A stretch of DNA of 6,451 nt from Xanthobacteraceae bacterium (GCA_030036975.1 JASHSE010000397.1:1-6451), one strand, 5' to 3'; numbered from the stretch's first letter, positions 1-5,733 are shown. Numbers and translations are program-made. The notes: generated by a model not told the origin, from the letters alone.

Positions 1-205
1 CCACGATCCGGCGGTGCAGGAAATCGTCTTGGCGCTCAGCGCCACGGTCGATGGCCAGAGCACCGCGCACTACATCACCGACCTCCTGCACGATTCCGGC
101 GTCAAGGTGACCCGCTTGGCCCATGGTGTGCCGGTCGGCGGCGAGCTCGATTATCTCGACGAAGGCACGCTGGCCGCCGCCATCCGCAGCCGCACGCCGT
201 TTTAG
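1..205 (+). CDS. recR: Recombination mediator protein RecR, C-terminal end (5' truncated by window)
   Basis: RecR works with RecO (and RecF) to load RecA on single-stranded gaps during recombinational DNA repair in the cytoplasm. Only the last 67 codons are present, read from base 2 to the TAG at 203-205; the zinc-finger and N-terminal helix-hairpin-helix parts lie outside the window. The visible part is the end of the Toprim domain and the C-terminal tail. It includes the stretch ALSATVDGQSTAHYI and the very characteristic RecR signature HGVPVGGELDYLDEGTLAAA close to the end. In many alphaproteobacteria recR closes a dnaX-ybaB-recR cluster, so dnaX and a YbaB/EbfC gene would be expected just before this window; that is inference. 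No other gene follows on this strand for more than 400 bases, so recR is probably the last gene of its transcript. Identification is firm despite truncation. Confidence 0.95.
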   Translation, partial: HDPAVQEIVLALSATVDGQSTAHYITDLLHDSGVKVTRLAHGVPVGGELDYLDEGTLAAAIRSRTPF

Positions 206-209
206 GTTG

Positions 210-274
210 GCGAATGGCGAGTAGCGAATGGCGAATGGAAGTTTGTTCTTCCGCCATTCGCTATTCGCTATTCG
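210..274. repeat. Inverted array of heptamer repeats downstream of recR
   Basis: Five bases after the recR stop, four tandem heptamers of the form GCGAATR (210-216, 217-223, 224-230, 231-237; the second reads GCGAGTA) face three heptamers of the form CYATTCG (254-260, 261-267, 268-274) across a short spacer. The two arms are nearly complementary, so RNA from either strand can fold into a long hairpin with a few G-U pairs. There is no T tract after the right arm, so this is not a canonical intrinsic terminator. It may protect or end the recR transcript, or be a dispersed intergenic repeat. I recall similar GCGAATAGCGAAT strings between genes in related Hyphomicrobiales, but this is unverified here. 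Confidence 0.75.
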
Positions 275-457
275 CGGGCGACGCCGCCCGCTCGTGCCTG
301 CAAAATAGCCAGGGACCGCCTGCGCGGCAGCCAATGCTACGTGCGGCGCGAGAATCGGTTGAGAATCCGCAACGATTCCCCGCTCCCGACTTGGCCCGCC
401 GTTTGCATGGCAAAGACCGGTGATCTCGATCGCACGTTCGGGCGAACGGGATTGCTG

Positions 458-495
458 GAGCCCCGGACTCCCGGCGCCGGGGCTCTATTTCTTTT
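458..495 (+). terminator. Intrinsic (rho-independent) terminator
   Basis: A 9-bp, nearly all-GC stem GAGCCCCGG (458-466) pairs perfectly with CCGGGGCTC (477-485) around a 10-base loop, and TATTTCTTTT follows at once (486-495). A T-rich run is rare in this GC-rich sequence, which makes the plus-strand reading convincing. On the minus strand the stem is not followed by T residues. It lies 250 bases past recR and 137 bases before the next start codon, so it either ends the recR transcript after a long untranslated tail or ends a separate small RNA. Confidence 0.75.
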
Positions 496-560
496 GCGCA
501 CCTGATTGTCCGCGCGATTGGCAAAGGCGGAACGGTCGCTTCGGCGCTGGACATTGTGCG

Positions 561-573
561 CTGCACGGTGCAG
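561..573. promoter_or_regulatory. Perfect 13-base palindrome upstream of the MBL hydrolase
   Basis: CTGCACGGTGCAG is a perfect inverted repeat (6-base arms, single central base) located 60 bases before the start of the hydrolase and after the terminator that isolates that gene. The position suits an operator or a short hairpin in the 5' leader. I found no well-matched -35/-10 pair around it, so a regulatory role is conjecture, and a palindrome of this length can arise by chance in GC-rich DNA. Confidence 0.25.
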
Positions 574-632
574 ATGCCGCACGCATCATATTTGCGCGGA
601 CGCTCGGCCGCGCCGAGCCTGAGCGCGTGCCC

Positions 633-1562
633 ATGAGCGACGACATTGCCTTCGACAAGAGCTTTGATCTTGTGCCCGGCCAAGCCAAAGAGGTCGCGCC
701 GGGCGTGCGCGCGCTCGTCGCCAACAATCCCGGGCCGTTCACCTTCAAGGGCACGGTGAGCTATATCGTCGGCCGCGGCAAGGTGGCGATTCTCGATCCC
801 GGGCCGGACGACGACGCCCATGTCGCGGCGCTTCTTGACGCCGTGCGCGGCGAGACGGTGACGCACATTTTCGTCACCCACACCCATCGCGACCATTCGC
901 CCGCGGTGCCGAAGATCAAGGCCGCAACCGGCGCTACCGCTTTTGCCGAAGGGCCGCATCGTCTCGCGCGCCCGCTGCACATCGGCGAGGCGCGCCGCCT
1001 CGACGCCTCGGCCGACATGGCGTTTCGCCCGGACGTCGCGCTTGCCGACGGCGACATCGTCGCCGGCGACGGCTGGACGCTCGAAGCGGTGACGACGCCG
1101 GGCCACACCGCCAACCACATGGCGTTCGCGTTCAAGGAGCGCGATCTGCTGTTCGCCGGCGACCATGTGATGGCTTGGTCGTCCACCATCGTGGCGCCGC
1201 CCGACGGCGCCATGAGCGACTACATGGCGTCGCTGCACAAGCTCACCACCCGCAGCGAGCCGCTTTATCTGTCGGGTCATGGCGCTCCGGTTCGCGACGC
1301 GGCGCGCTATGTGCGATTTCTGATCGAGCACCGCCGCGGGCGCGAAGCCTCGATCCTGCATCGGCTCGGCAAGGGTGCGGCCGACATTCCGACCATCGTC
1401 AAGGTGGTCTATATCGGACTTGATCCGCGCCTCATCGGCGCCGCCGGGCTGTCGACCTTGGCGCATCTGGAGGATTTGGTCGCGCGCGGTGTCGTCGCCA
1501 CCGACGGACCGCCGGCGATCGGCGGCACTTATCGCTTGGCCGAGCGGCCGCGCGGCGGCTGA
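633..1562 (+). CDS. MBL-fold metallo-hydrolase, LACTB2-like, with C-terminal winged helix
   Basis: This 309-residue protein belongs to the metallo-beta-lactamase superfamily, in the group containing eukaryotic LACTB2 (an RNA endonuclease). The bacterial members mostly have no proven substrate. The binuclear zinc site is complete: H83-x-H85-x-D87-H88 in THTHRDH, H158 in PGHT, D177 in AGDH and H216 in SGHG. The N-terminal NNPGPFTFKGTVSYIVG strand pair and DPGPDDDAH are typical of this branch. Residues about 230-305, from IEHRRGREASIL to GGTYRLA, form the winged-helix tail (BLACT_WH type). No signal peptide is seen, so it should be cytoplasmic. The start at 633 fits the usual family N-terminus. 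The frame stays open back to base 420, but that extension crosses a terminator hairpin and looks non-coding. No strong Shine-Dalgarno is visible. The 3' end overlaps the convergent DUF1499 gene by 34 bases. The substrate (RNA, thioester or other) is not determinable. Confidence 0.9.
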   Translation: MSDDIAFDKSFDLVPGQAKEVAPGVRALVANNPGPFTFKGTVSYIVGRGKVAILDPGPDDDAHVAALLDAVRGETVTHIFVTHTHRDHSPAVPKIKAATGATAFAEGPHRLARPLHIGEARRLDASADMAFRPDVALADGDIVAGDGWTLEAVTTPGHTANHMAFAFKERDLLFAGDHVMAWSSTIVAPPDGAMSDYMASLHKLTTRSEPLYLSGHGAPVRDAARYVRFLIEHRRGREASILHRLGKGAADIPTIVKVVYIGLDPRLIGAAGLSTLAHLEDLVARGVVATDGPPAIGGTYRLAERPRGG

Positions 1563-2428
1563 CTGGGCGGCGGCTTGGTCTGCGGCTGCGGCTCCTTCTC
1601 CGGATGCGGCGTCGAGAGGATGTCGTCGATCGAGGCGATCAGGTCGCGCACCCGCGCGGCGTTGCTGCCGAGGTCGTTGCGGCCGTAGCGCGACGCCGAG
1701 CGCGCGTCGATGCGCGTGCCGTCGCTGGTGGCGCGGATGCGCACCACCACGTCCTCGCGAAAACCGAGAATCATCGAGCGCGCCACCGCCTCGATAATGC
1801 CGTCGGACGCCGCCTGGTCGTGCGGCTGCTGCCGCTGGTCCGCGACGCGCGTCGCCGCCGGCTGCTGCGGCGGACGCCGGTCGACGATGCGCCAGCGCCG
1901 CCGGGTGATGACCTTCAGAGCGGCCTCGTAGGCTTCTTGCGGGGTAGCGCTGGTGTCTTCCGGCTCGATGTCCGAATAGGCCGTATGCTGCAGCTCGGCG
2001 GCGTACAAACCCTCATAGGTGATCGGATTGGCATCGCGCGGCCGCAACCGCGCGATGGCGTCGAATTGCGGCGGGTCGATCGGATCGGTCGTCACGTCGT
2101 AGATCGACGGCAGCTTATAGGCTTGCACGCCGAGGTACGCCGGATAGGCGATCAGCGCGCCGCCGATCAGCACCGCCAGCAGCGCCTGCCGCACGCCGCC
2201 GCAGCCTTCGCGCCAGATCACGATGCCGGCGGCGAACGCCAGCAGAATGGCGATGACGCCGAGCAGCAGCGCACCAGCGACCGTCGACAGCGCCGGCACG
2301 ACGTCGAGCGCACCCGAGCGCACAATGATGATGGCGACCAACGTCGCGGCGAGCGAGAACAGCGCCAGCCGCAGCGACCAGACCGCAAGCCGCGAAATCG
2401 GCTCCTCTACGACGCGCCGCCGCACCAT
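1529..2428 (-). CDS. DUF1499 family membrane protein
   Basis: This is a 299-residue protein of unknown function. Three hydrophobic segments lie at about residues 15-36, 45-72 and 82-103. They are followed by a soluble domain with hallmarks of DUF1499: the SIYDVTTDPIDPPQF entry motif (108-122) and the closing ARSASRYGRNDLGSNAARV block (242-260). Many DUF1499 proteins are little more than the soluble domain, so here a three-helix membrane anchor has been added. A Gln/Pro-rich loop (about 186-205) and a Pro/Lys-rich hydrophilic tail (272-299) look like disordered additions. The ATG at 2428 is the only ATG or GTG start close to the domain; an in-frame TAA occurs 24 codons upstream. No polar heme or metal motif is seen. 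The gene lies 194 bases after the amidohydrolase on the same strand, separated by a REP pair, so it may have its own promoter. The last 34 bases overlap the convergent hydrolase gene. The family assignment is good; the function is unknown. Confidence 0.85.
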   Translation of the reverse strand: MVRRRVVEEPISRLAVWSLRLALFSLAATLVAIIIVRSGALDVVPALSTVAGALLLGVIAILLAFAAGIVIWREGCGGVRQALLAVLIGGALIAYPAYLGVQAYKLPSIYDVTTDPIDPPQFDAIARLRPRDANPITYEGLYAAELQHTAYSDIEPEDTSATPQEAYEAALKVITRRRWRIVDRRPPQQPAATRVADQRQQPHDQAASDGIIEAVARSMILGFREDVVVRIRATSDGTRIDARSASRYGRNDLGSNAARVRDLIASIDDILSTPHPEKEPQPQTKPPPSQPPRGRSAKR

Positions 2429-2540
2429 CTTTGCCGTTCCGCCATCGCGATCCGCCGTCGCACGGCGCGGTGTCCGTTTTGCGGCGGCGGGCTTGATTTA
2501 CCGGCTTGGCGCGAGGCCGGCAATGGCCCGGAAGTAGCGA

Positions 2541-2619
2541 GTAGCCCGCATGAGCGAAGCGATATGCGGGGGTAAGCGCGCATGACGCTCCCGGATATCG
2601 CTTCGCTCATCCGGGCTAC
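2541..2619. repeat. Pair of inverted REP-type palindromes
   Basis: Two 30-base copies sit in inverted orientation (2541-2570 and 2590-2619), separated by 19 bases. When one is reverse-complemented they match at 28 of 30 positions. Each copy is itself a hairpin around the core ATGAGCGAAGCGATAT: the left copy has the stem CCCGCAT/ATGCGGG and the right copy CCCGGAT/ATCCGGG. The only two differences between the copies are partners in that stem, so the base pair changed (C-G to G-C) while pairing was kept. The right copy ends 3 bases beyond the amidohydrolase stop codon, as expected for REP/BIME elements at the 3' ends of genes, where they can stabilise or terminate mRNA. Such elements are usually spread by RAYT transposases; none is encoded here. 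Confidence 0.85.
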
Positions 2620-2622
2620 AGG

Positions 2623-3687
2623 CTATAGCCCGAGCAGCTTCTTGGCGTTGCCGCCGGCGAGGGCCGCGATGGTCGCGGCATCGAAACCCTCGACGCCGGC
2701 AATGTGGCCGACCGGATCGTACTCGGCCATGTCGTAGGGATAATCGGTGCCCATGAGCACGTGGTCGGCGCCGAACGTGCGCACCAGCTCGTCGAGCTGC
2801 TGCGGCGTGAACACCACGGTGTCGACATAAATGCGCTTGAGATACGTGGTCGGCGGCTCGTTGAGATCGCCGTGACTGTCGGAGCGCGCACCCCAGGCAT
2901 GGTCGATGCGGCCCGGATAGGCGCCGAGATAACCGCCGCCGTGCACGGCGAGAATCTTCAGCTTGGGATGACGCGCCAACACGCCGTCGAAGATCAGATA
3001 ATGCAGCGCGATCGTCGTCTCCAGCGGATTGCCGAGGACGTTGTTGAAATAGAACCGCGACAGCCGCGATGCCTCGGTAAAGCCGTTCGGATGAAGCATG
3101 ACCAGCACGCCGAATTCTTCGGCTTTTTTCCAGAACGGCGCGAAGGCCGGATCGGATAATTCCTTGCCGGCGACGTTGGTGAGGATTTCCACGCCAGTAA
3201 AGCCGAGCGTCTTGACGCAGCGCTCGAGCTCCTTGGCGGCCTCGGCGCCGTCGGTCATCGGCACCGCGCCGAACGGTTTTAAACGATCCGGTCGTTGTGC
3301 GCAGAACGCGGCGATGCCGTCGTTGACGAGCCGCGTCGCCTGCACCGCGATGTCGAGCGGCGCCGTATAGTAGCATTGCAGCGGCGGTGGCGCGATTATC
3401 TGCACGTCGACGCCCATGGCGTCCAGGTCGGTGAGCCGGCGGTCGAGGCCGAAGCAGGCGCGGATGTCGGCTTCCTGCTTGGCCGAAAGCGCCTTGGTCT
3501 CGGCGGTGGCGAAATGGACGAGCGGCACCGTCGCCCAATCGAGGTGCGGCGCGACGAATTTCGCGGCTTCCGGCACGCCGACATGGGAGTGAATGTCGAC
3601 CGTGGTGCTGGTCGGCCGGATGTCGCGACCGGGCCGGCCGTGGCGGCGCGCGGCGGTGCGTTCGTACTTATTCCATTGCTCGGTCAT
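2623..3687 (-). CDS. Amidohydrolase family protein, ACMSD-like
   Basis: This 354-residue TIM-barrel metal-dependent hydrolase or decarboxylase belongs to the amidohydrolase-2 family. The founder, ACMSD, decarboxylates 2-amino-3-carboxymuconate-6-semialdehyde in tryptophan/3-hydroxyanthranilate catabolism; other members decarboxylate aromatic acids or hydrolyse ring products. The metal site is intact in the ACMSD order: H33-x-H35 (VDIHSHV), H199 (MLHPNG), H249 (AVHGGGY) and D315 (GTDYPYDM). The AVHGGGYLGAYPGRIDHAW block and the closing NAKKLLGL are also typical. No signal peptide is seen, so it is cytoplasmic. The start at 3687 is supported by a GAGGAG Shine-Dalgarno (3693-3698) five bases away. 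A candidate sigma70 promoter lies just upstream (3720-3748). The gene is divergent from a cyclase-family hydrolase, a family that includes kynurenine formamidase, so a linked role in degrading an aromatic or N-acyl compound is plausible. The exact substrate, and whether it decarboxylates or hydrolyses, cannot be read from sequence. Confidence 0.9.
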   Translation of the reverse strand: MTEQWNKYERTAARRHGRPGRDIRPTSTTVDIHSHVGVPEAAKFVAPHLDWATVPLVHFATAETKALSAKQEADIRACFGLDRRLTDLDAMGVDVQIIAPPPLQCYYTAPLDIAVQATRLVNDGIAAFCAQRPDRLKPFGAVPMTDGAEAAKELERCVKTLGFTGVEILTNVAGKELSDPAFAPFWKKAEEFGVLVMLHPNGFTEASRLSRFYFNNVLGNPLETTIALHYLIFDGVLARHPKLKILAVHGGGYLGAYPGRIDHAWGARSDSHGDLNEPPTTYLKRIYVDTVVFTPQQLDELVRTFGADHVLMGTDYPYDMAEYDPVGHIAGVEGFDAATIAALAGGNAKKLLGL

Positions 3688-3719
3688 ACGGTCTCCTCGA
3701 TGGCGCCGCTCACTTTCGC

Positions 3720-3748
3720 GTTTAGCCGCGCCCAGGCGGCATTGACAA
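3720..3748 (-). promoter_or_regulatory. Candidate sigma70-type promoter for the amidohydrolase
   Basis: On the minus strand TTGTCA (3748-3743) is followed after exactly 17 bases by CTAAAC (3725-3720). This is close to the alphaproteobacterial housekeeping pattern TTGACA-N17-CTATAT. Transcription would begin near 3712, giving a leader of about 25 bases that contains the GAGGAG ribosome-binding site at 3698-3693. The spacing is right for both elements; the -10 box is only a partial match. Confidence 0.4.
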
Positions 3749-3764
3749 GCCTGCCGGCCGGAAC

Positions 3765-3866
3765 CGTCATTCCGGGGCGCGCCGAAGGCGCGAGCCTGGA
3801 ATCCATAGCCCCGGCGCAGGGATTATGGATTCCGGACTCGCCGCTTCGCGGCGATCCGGAATGACG
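3765..3866. repeat. Imperfect palindromic intergenic repeat, about 100 bases
   Basis: The ends are exact inverted copies: CGTCATTCCGG (3765-3775) and CCGGAATGACG (3856-3866). Inside, TGGAATCCATA (3797-3807) pairs with TATGGATTCCGG (3824-3835), and two small side hairpins sit at GCGCGCCGAAGGCGCG (3777-3792) and CGCCGCTTCGCGGCG (3839-3853). The whole can fold into a branched cruciform-like structure. It has no coding capacity and lies in the divergent gap between the amidohydrolase and the cyclase. I recall CGTCATTCCGGGG...GGATTCCGG strings as common dispersed intergenic elements in Bradyrhizobium-type genomes; this needs a genome count. It is unrelated in sequence to the REP pair at 2541-2619. 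Confidence 0.8.
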
Positions 3867-3926
3867 CCCGAACAGTCCAGCCACGTTCTTCATGATAAGC
3901 TGCAATCGTGCCACCGCACGCATGAT

Positions 3927-3932
3927 GAGGGA
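3927..3932 (+). promoter_or_regulatory. Shine-Dalgarno sequence that selects the cyclase start
   Basis: GAGGGA lies 9 bases before the ATG at 3942, an acceptable spacing, but directly abuts the in-frame ATG at 3933, which is too close to be used. This favours 3942 as the start. A third in-frame ATG at 3960 would begin directly at the conserved IDLSSPL strand and cannot be fully excluded. Confidence 0.5.
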
Positions 3933-3941
3933 ATGAGAGCC

Positions 3942-4721
3942 ATGAGGCTGCCCAGCCGGATGATCGACCTGTCGTCGCCGCTCGACAACGACACCGTCTA
4001 CGATCCGCCGTTCATGCGGCCGAAGATCGAATACCGCAGCAACGCGGAAACAGCGCCGCTGCTGTGTGAGCTATTTCCCGGATTGCGGCCTGAGGATTTA
4101 CCTGACCGCGAGGGCTGGGCCATCGAGCAGGTGCAACTGACGACCCACAACGGCACCCACATGGACGCCCCGATCCATTTCCAATCGCGCTCGATCGACG
4201 GCAAGCCGATGCCGACCATCGACCAGGTGCCGCTCGACTGGTTCTTCCGACCCGGCGTCAAGCTCGACTTCCGCAAACTGCCGGACGGCCACGTCGTCAG
4301 CGCAGCAGAAGTCGAGATGGAACTCAAACGCATCGGCCACGCGCTGAAGCCGCTCGACATCGTGCTCGTCAACACCCGCGCCAGCGAATGCATCGGCTCT
4401 GACGAATATCTCACCGCCGGCTGCGGCATGGGCCGCGAAGCGACACTCTATCTGACCTCGCGCGGCGTGCGCGTCGCCGGCATCGATGCCTGGGGCTGGG
4501 ACGTGCCGTTCGTGCATATGCGCAAGCGATGGCTTGAGACGCGCGATCCGTCGATCATCTGGGAAGGCCACAAGGCGGGGCGCGAGATCCCGTACTGCCA
4601 CATGGAAAAGCTGTGCAACCTCGAAAAGCTGCCCGACCACGGCTTTACGGTCGCTTGCTTCCCCTTCAAGGTGAAAAGCGGCTCCGCCGGCTGGACCCGC
4701 GCGGTGGCGTTATTCGACTGA
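3942..4721 (+). CDS. Cyclase family protein (KynB / isatin-hydrolase type metal-dependent hydrolase)
   Basis: This 259-residue cytoplasmic protein belongs to the cyclase family (PF04199), whose characterised members include bacterial kynurenine formamidase KynB (N-formylkynurenine to kynurenine plus formate) and isatin hydrolase. The diagnostic metal-binding motif HNGTHMDAPIHF is at residues 69-80, with likely ligands H69, H73 and D75 and with H79 nearby. Further family landmarks are IDLSSPLDNDT (8-18), VLVNTRA (141-147), RGVRVAGIDAWGWD (174-187) and a C-terminal segment with H210, H220 and E222 preceding the CNLEKLP turn (225-231). At 259 residues it is longer than KynB (about 210) and nearer the longer hydrolases of the family, so KynB function is not assumed. 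The start at 3942 is chosen from Shine-Dalgarno spacing. It is divergent from the ACMSD-like amidohydrolase. The diheme cytochrome gene begins 43 bases after the stop and is probably co-transcribed. Confidence 0.9.
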   Translation: MRLPSRMIDLSSPLDNDTVYDPPFMRPKIEYRSNAETAPLLCELFPGLRPEDLPDREGWAIEQVQLTTHNGTHMDAPIHFQSRSIDGKPMPTIDQVPLDWFFRPGVKLDFRKLPDGHVVSAAEVEMELKRIGHALKPLDIVLVNTRASECIGSDEYLTAGCGMGREATLYLTSRGVRVAGIDAWGWDVPFVHMRKRWLETRDPSIIWEGHKAGREIPYCHMEKLCNLEKLPDHGFTVACFPFKVKSGSAGWTRAVALFD

Positions 4722-4764
4722 GCAGCACTGCGTCATTGCTGGCGCACGGAATTTCAGGGAACGA

Positions 4765-5733
4765 ATGATGCAGCGGCGATGGCGCGCGCTCGTGATCATC
4801 GCGGCCATCGTGGTCGTCGCCGGCTTTGTCGCGTTCTGGACCGTGACCATCCCGGCGACCGTGCCGGCTTCCGCGCTGCCGGCCTACACGCCGAACGTGG
4901 CCAACGGCAAAACCATGTTCGACGCCGGCGGCTGCGCCTCCTGCCATGCCGTGCCCAACAAGGACCAGGACAAGGTTGACCGGACGCGACTCGGCGGCGG
5001 CTTGGCGCTGCCCACTTCGTTCGGCACGTTCTACGCGCCGAACATCTCGCCCGACCCGAACGACGGCATCGGCCGCTGGAGCGAGGCCAATTTCGTCAGC
5101 GCGCTCTGGGACGGGACGGCGCGCGGCGGCGAGCATTTGTTTCCGGCATTTCCCTACCCGTCGTACCGGCACATGAAGCTCGACGACGTGCGCGATCTGT
5201 TCGCGTATCTGAAAACGTTGCCGCCGGTGCCGGGCAAGACGCGCCGTCACGATCTCGCCTTCCCGTTCGGGATTCGGCGGCTGGTCGGCATCTGGAAACT
5301 GCTTTTCTTGCATGGCGGGCCGTTCGTGCCGGATCCGTCCAAATCGGACGAGTACAATCGCGGCGCTTATCTGGTGAACGGGCCCGGCCATTGCGCCGAG
5401 TGCCACAGCCCGCGCAATGTCTTGGGCGGCATCATCGACAGCGAGCGCTTCGCCGGCGGTCCGACCCCGGACGGCAAGGACTGGGTGCCGAACATCACGC
5501 CGATTGGCTTGCGGCAAGGCGACAACGCCAGCGATCCGTGGTCGGAAAAGGATATCGCCAGCTTTCTCGACGACGGCCAGGAGCCGTCCGGCGATTATGC
5601 CGGCGGCGCCATGACCGAAGTCATCAGCAACACGTCCTTGCTCAGCGCGCAGGACCGCGAGGCGATCGCGCTCTACATCGCCTCGCTGCCGCCGCGCCAG
5701 GGGCCCAAGCCGCCGCCGAAGAAAAAGGATTGA
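4765..5733 (+). CDS. Membrane-anchored diheme cytochrome c
   Basis: This 322-residue protein is an electron carrier exported to the periplasm. An N-terminal basic stretch (MMQRRWR) and a hydrophobic helix at about residues 8-28 form an uncleaved anchor or signal sequence. Two cytochrome c domains follow, each with a CxxCH heme site: C57-A-S-C60-H61 and C210-A-E-C213-H214. Likely distal Met ligands are M137 (YRHMKLDD) and M283 (GGAMTEVISNTSLLS). APNISPDP, VPNITP and the paired YPSYRHMKLDDVRDLFAYLKTLPPV / GAMTEV...IALYIASLPP patterns match the cytochrome subunits that accompany alcohol, aldehyde, gluconate and nicotinate-type dehydrogenases. The tail is Pro/Lys-rich. AGGGA (4756-4760) is 4 bases from the first ATG and 7 from the second (4768), so the start may be one codon later. 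It follows the cyclase by 43 bases. No dehydrogenase partner is in the window, so its electron donor is unknown. Confidence 0.93.
   Translation: MMQRRWRALVIIAAIVVVAGFVAFWTVTIPATVPASALPAYTPNVANGKTMFDAGGCASCHAVPNKDQDKVDRTRLGGGLALPTSFGTFYAPNISPDPNDGIGRWSEANFVSALWDGTARGGEHLFPAFPYPSYRHMKLDDVRDLFAYLKTLPPVPGKTRRHDLAFPFGIRRLVGIWKLLFLHGGPFVPDPSKSDEYNRGAYLVNGPGHCAECHSPRNVLGGIIDSERFAGGPTPDGKDWVPNITPIGLRQGDNASDPWSEKDIASFLDDGQEPSGDYAGGAMTEVISNTSLLSAQDREAIALYIASLPPRQGPKPPPKKKD

Larger units (their letters stand above)
276..632. other. Long intergenic region with no convincing protein gene
   Basis: No credible protein gene is visible in these 357 bases. A 32-codon reading frame at 407-505 starts at an ATG without a Shine-Dalgarno sequence and runs through the terminator stem, so it is not supported. 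The open frame upstream of the hydrolase start also crosses the terminator and shows no family similarity. What the region does hold is an intrinsic terminator at 458-495 and a 13-base perfect palindrome at 561-573. The 180 bases between the heptamer repeat and the terminator could be the recR 3' untranslated region or a small RNA. Confidence 0.55.

Noticed and set aside
210..274. Heptamer array considered as a CRISPR
   Set aside because: The units are 7 bases long, directly adjacent with no spacers, and the two arms are inverted; this is a palindromic repeat, not a CRISPR array.
407..505. A 32-codon small open reading frame over the terminator
   Set aside because: It has no ribosome-binding site and its sequence is dictated by the GC stem; chance is the simpler explanation.
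420..632. Possible 71-residue N-terminal extension of the MBL hydrolase
   Set aside because: The frame is open, but the extension crosses the intrinsic terminator at 458-495, is Cys/Arg-rich without similarity to the family, and the normal family N-terminus begins at 633.
261..1466. A long minus-strand open frame (about 400 codons) opposite the MBL hydrolase
   Set aside because: It is rich in Arg/His/Ala with no recognisable domain, and it lies exactly antisense to a gene with a complete zinc motif and winged-helix tail. This is typical of spurious frames in GC-rich DNA.
1604..2575. A plus-strand open frame (about 320 codons) opposite the DUF1499 gene
   Set aside because: The translation is an Arg/Asp/His-rich mosaic without family features, whereas the minus strand shows membrane segments and DUF1499 motifs.
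2498..3538. A minus-strand frame of about 345 codons overlapping the amidohydrolase in another phase
   Set aside because: It is an Arg-rich shadow of the true amidohydrolase frame, which carries all five metal ligands and a proper Shine-Dalgarno.
3765..3866. The palindromic element considered as an insertion sequence
   Set aside because: It is only about 100 bases, has no transposase frame and no evident target-site duplication; a REP/MITE-like intergenic repeat fits better.
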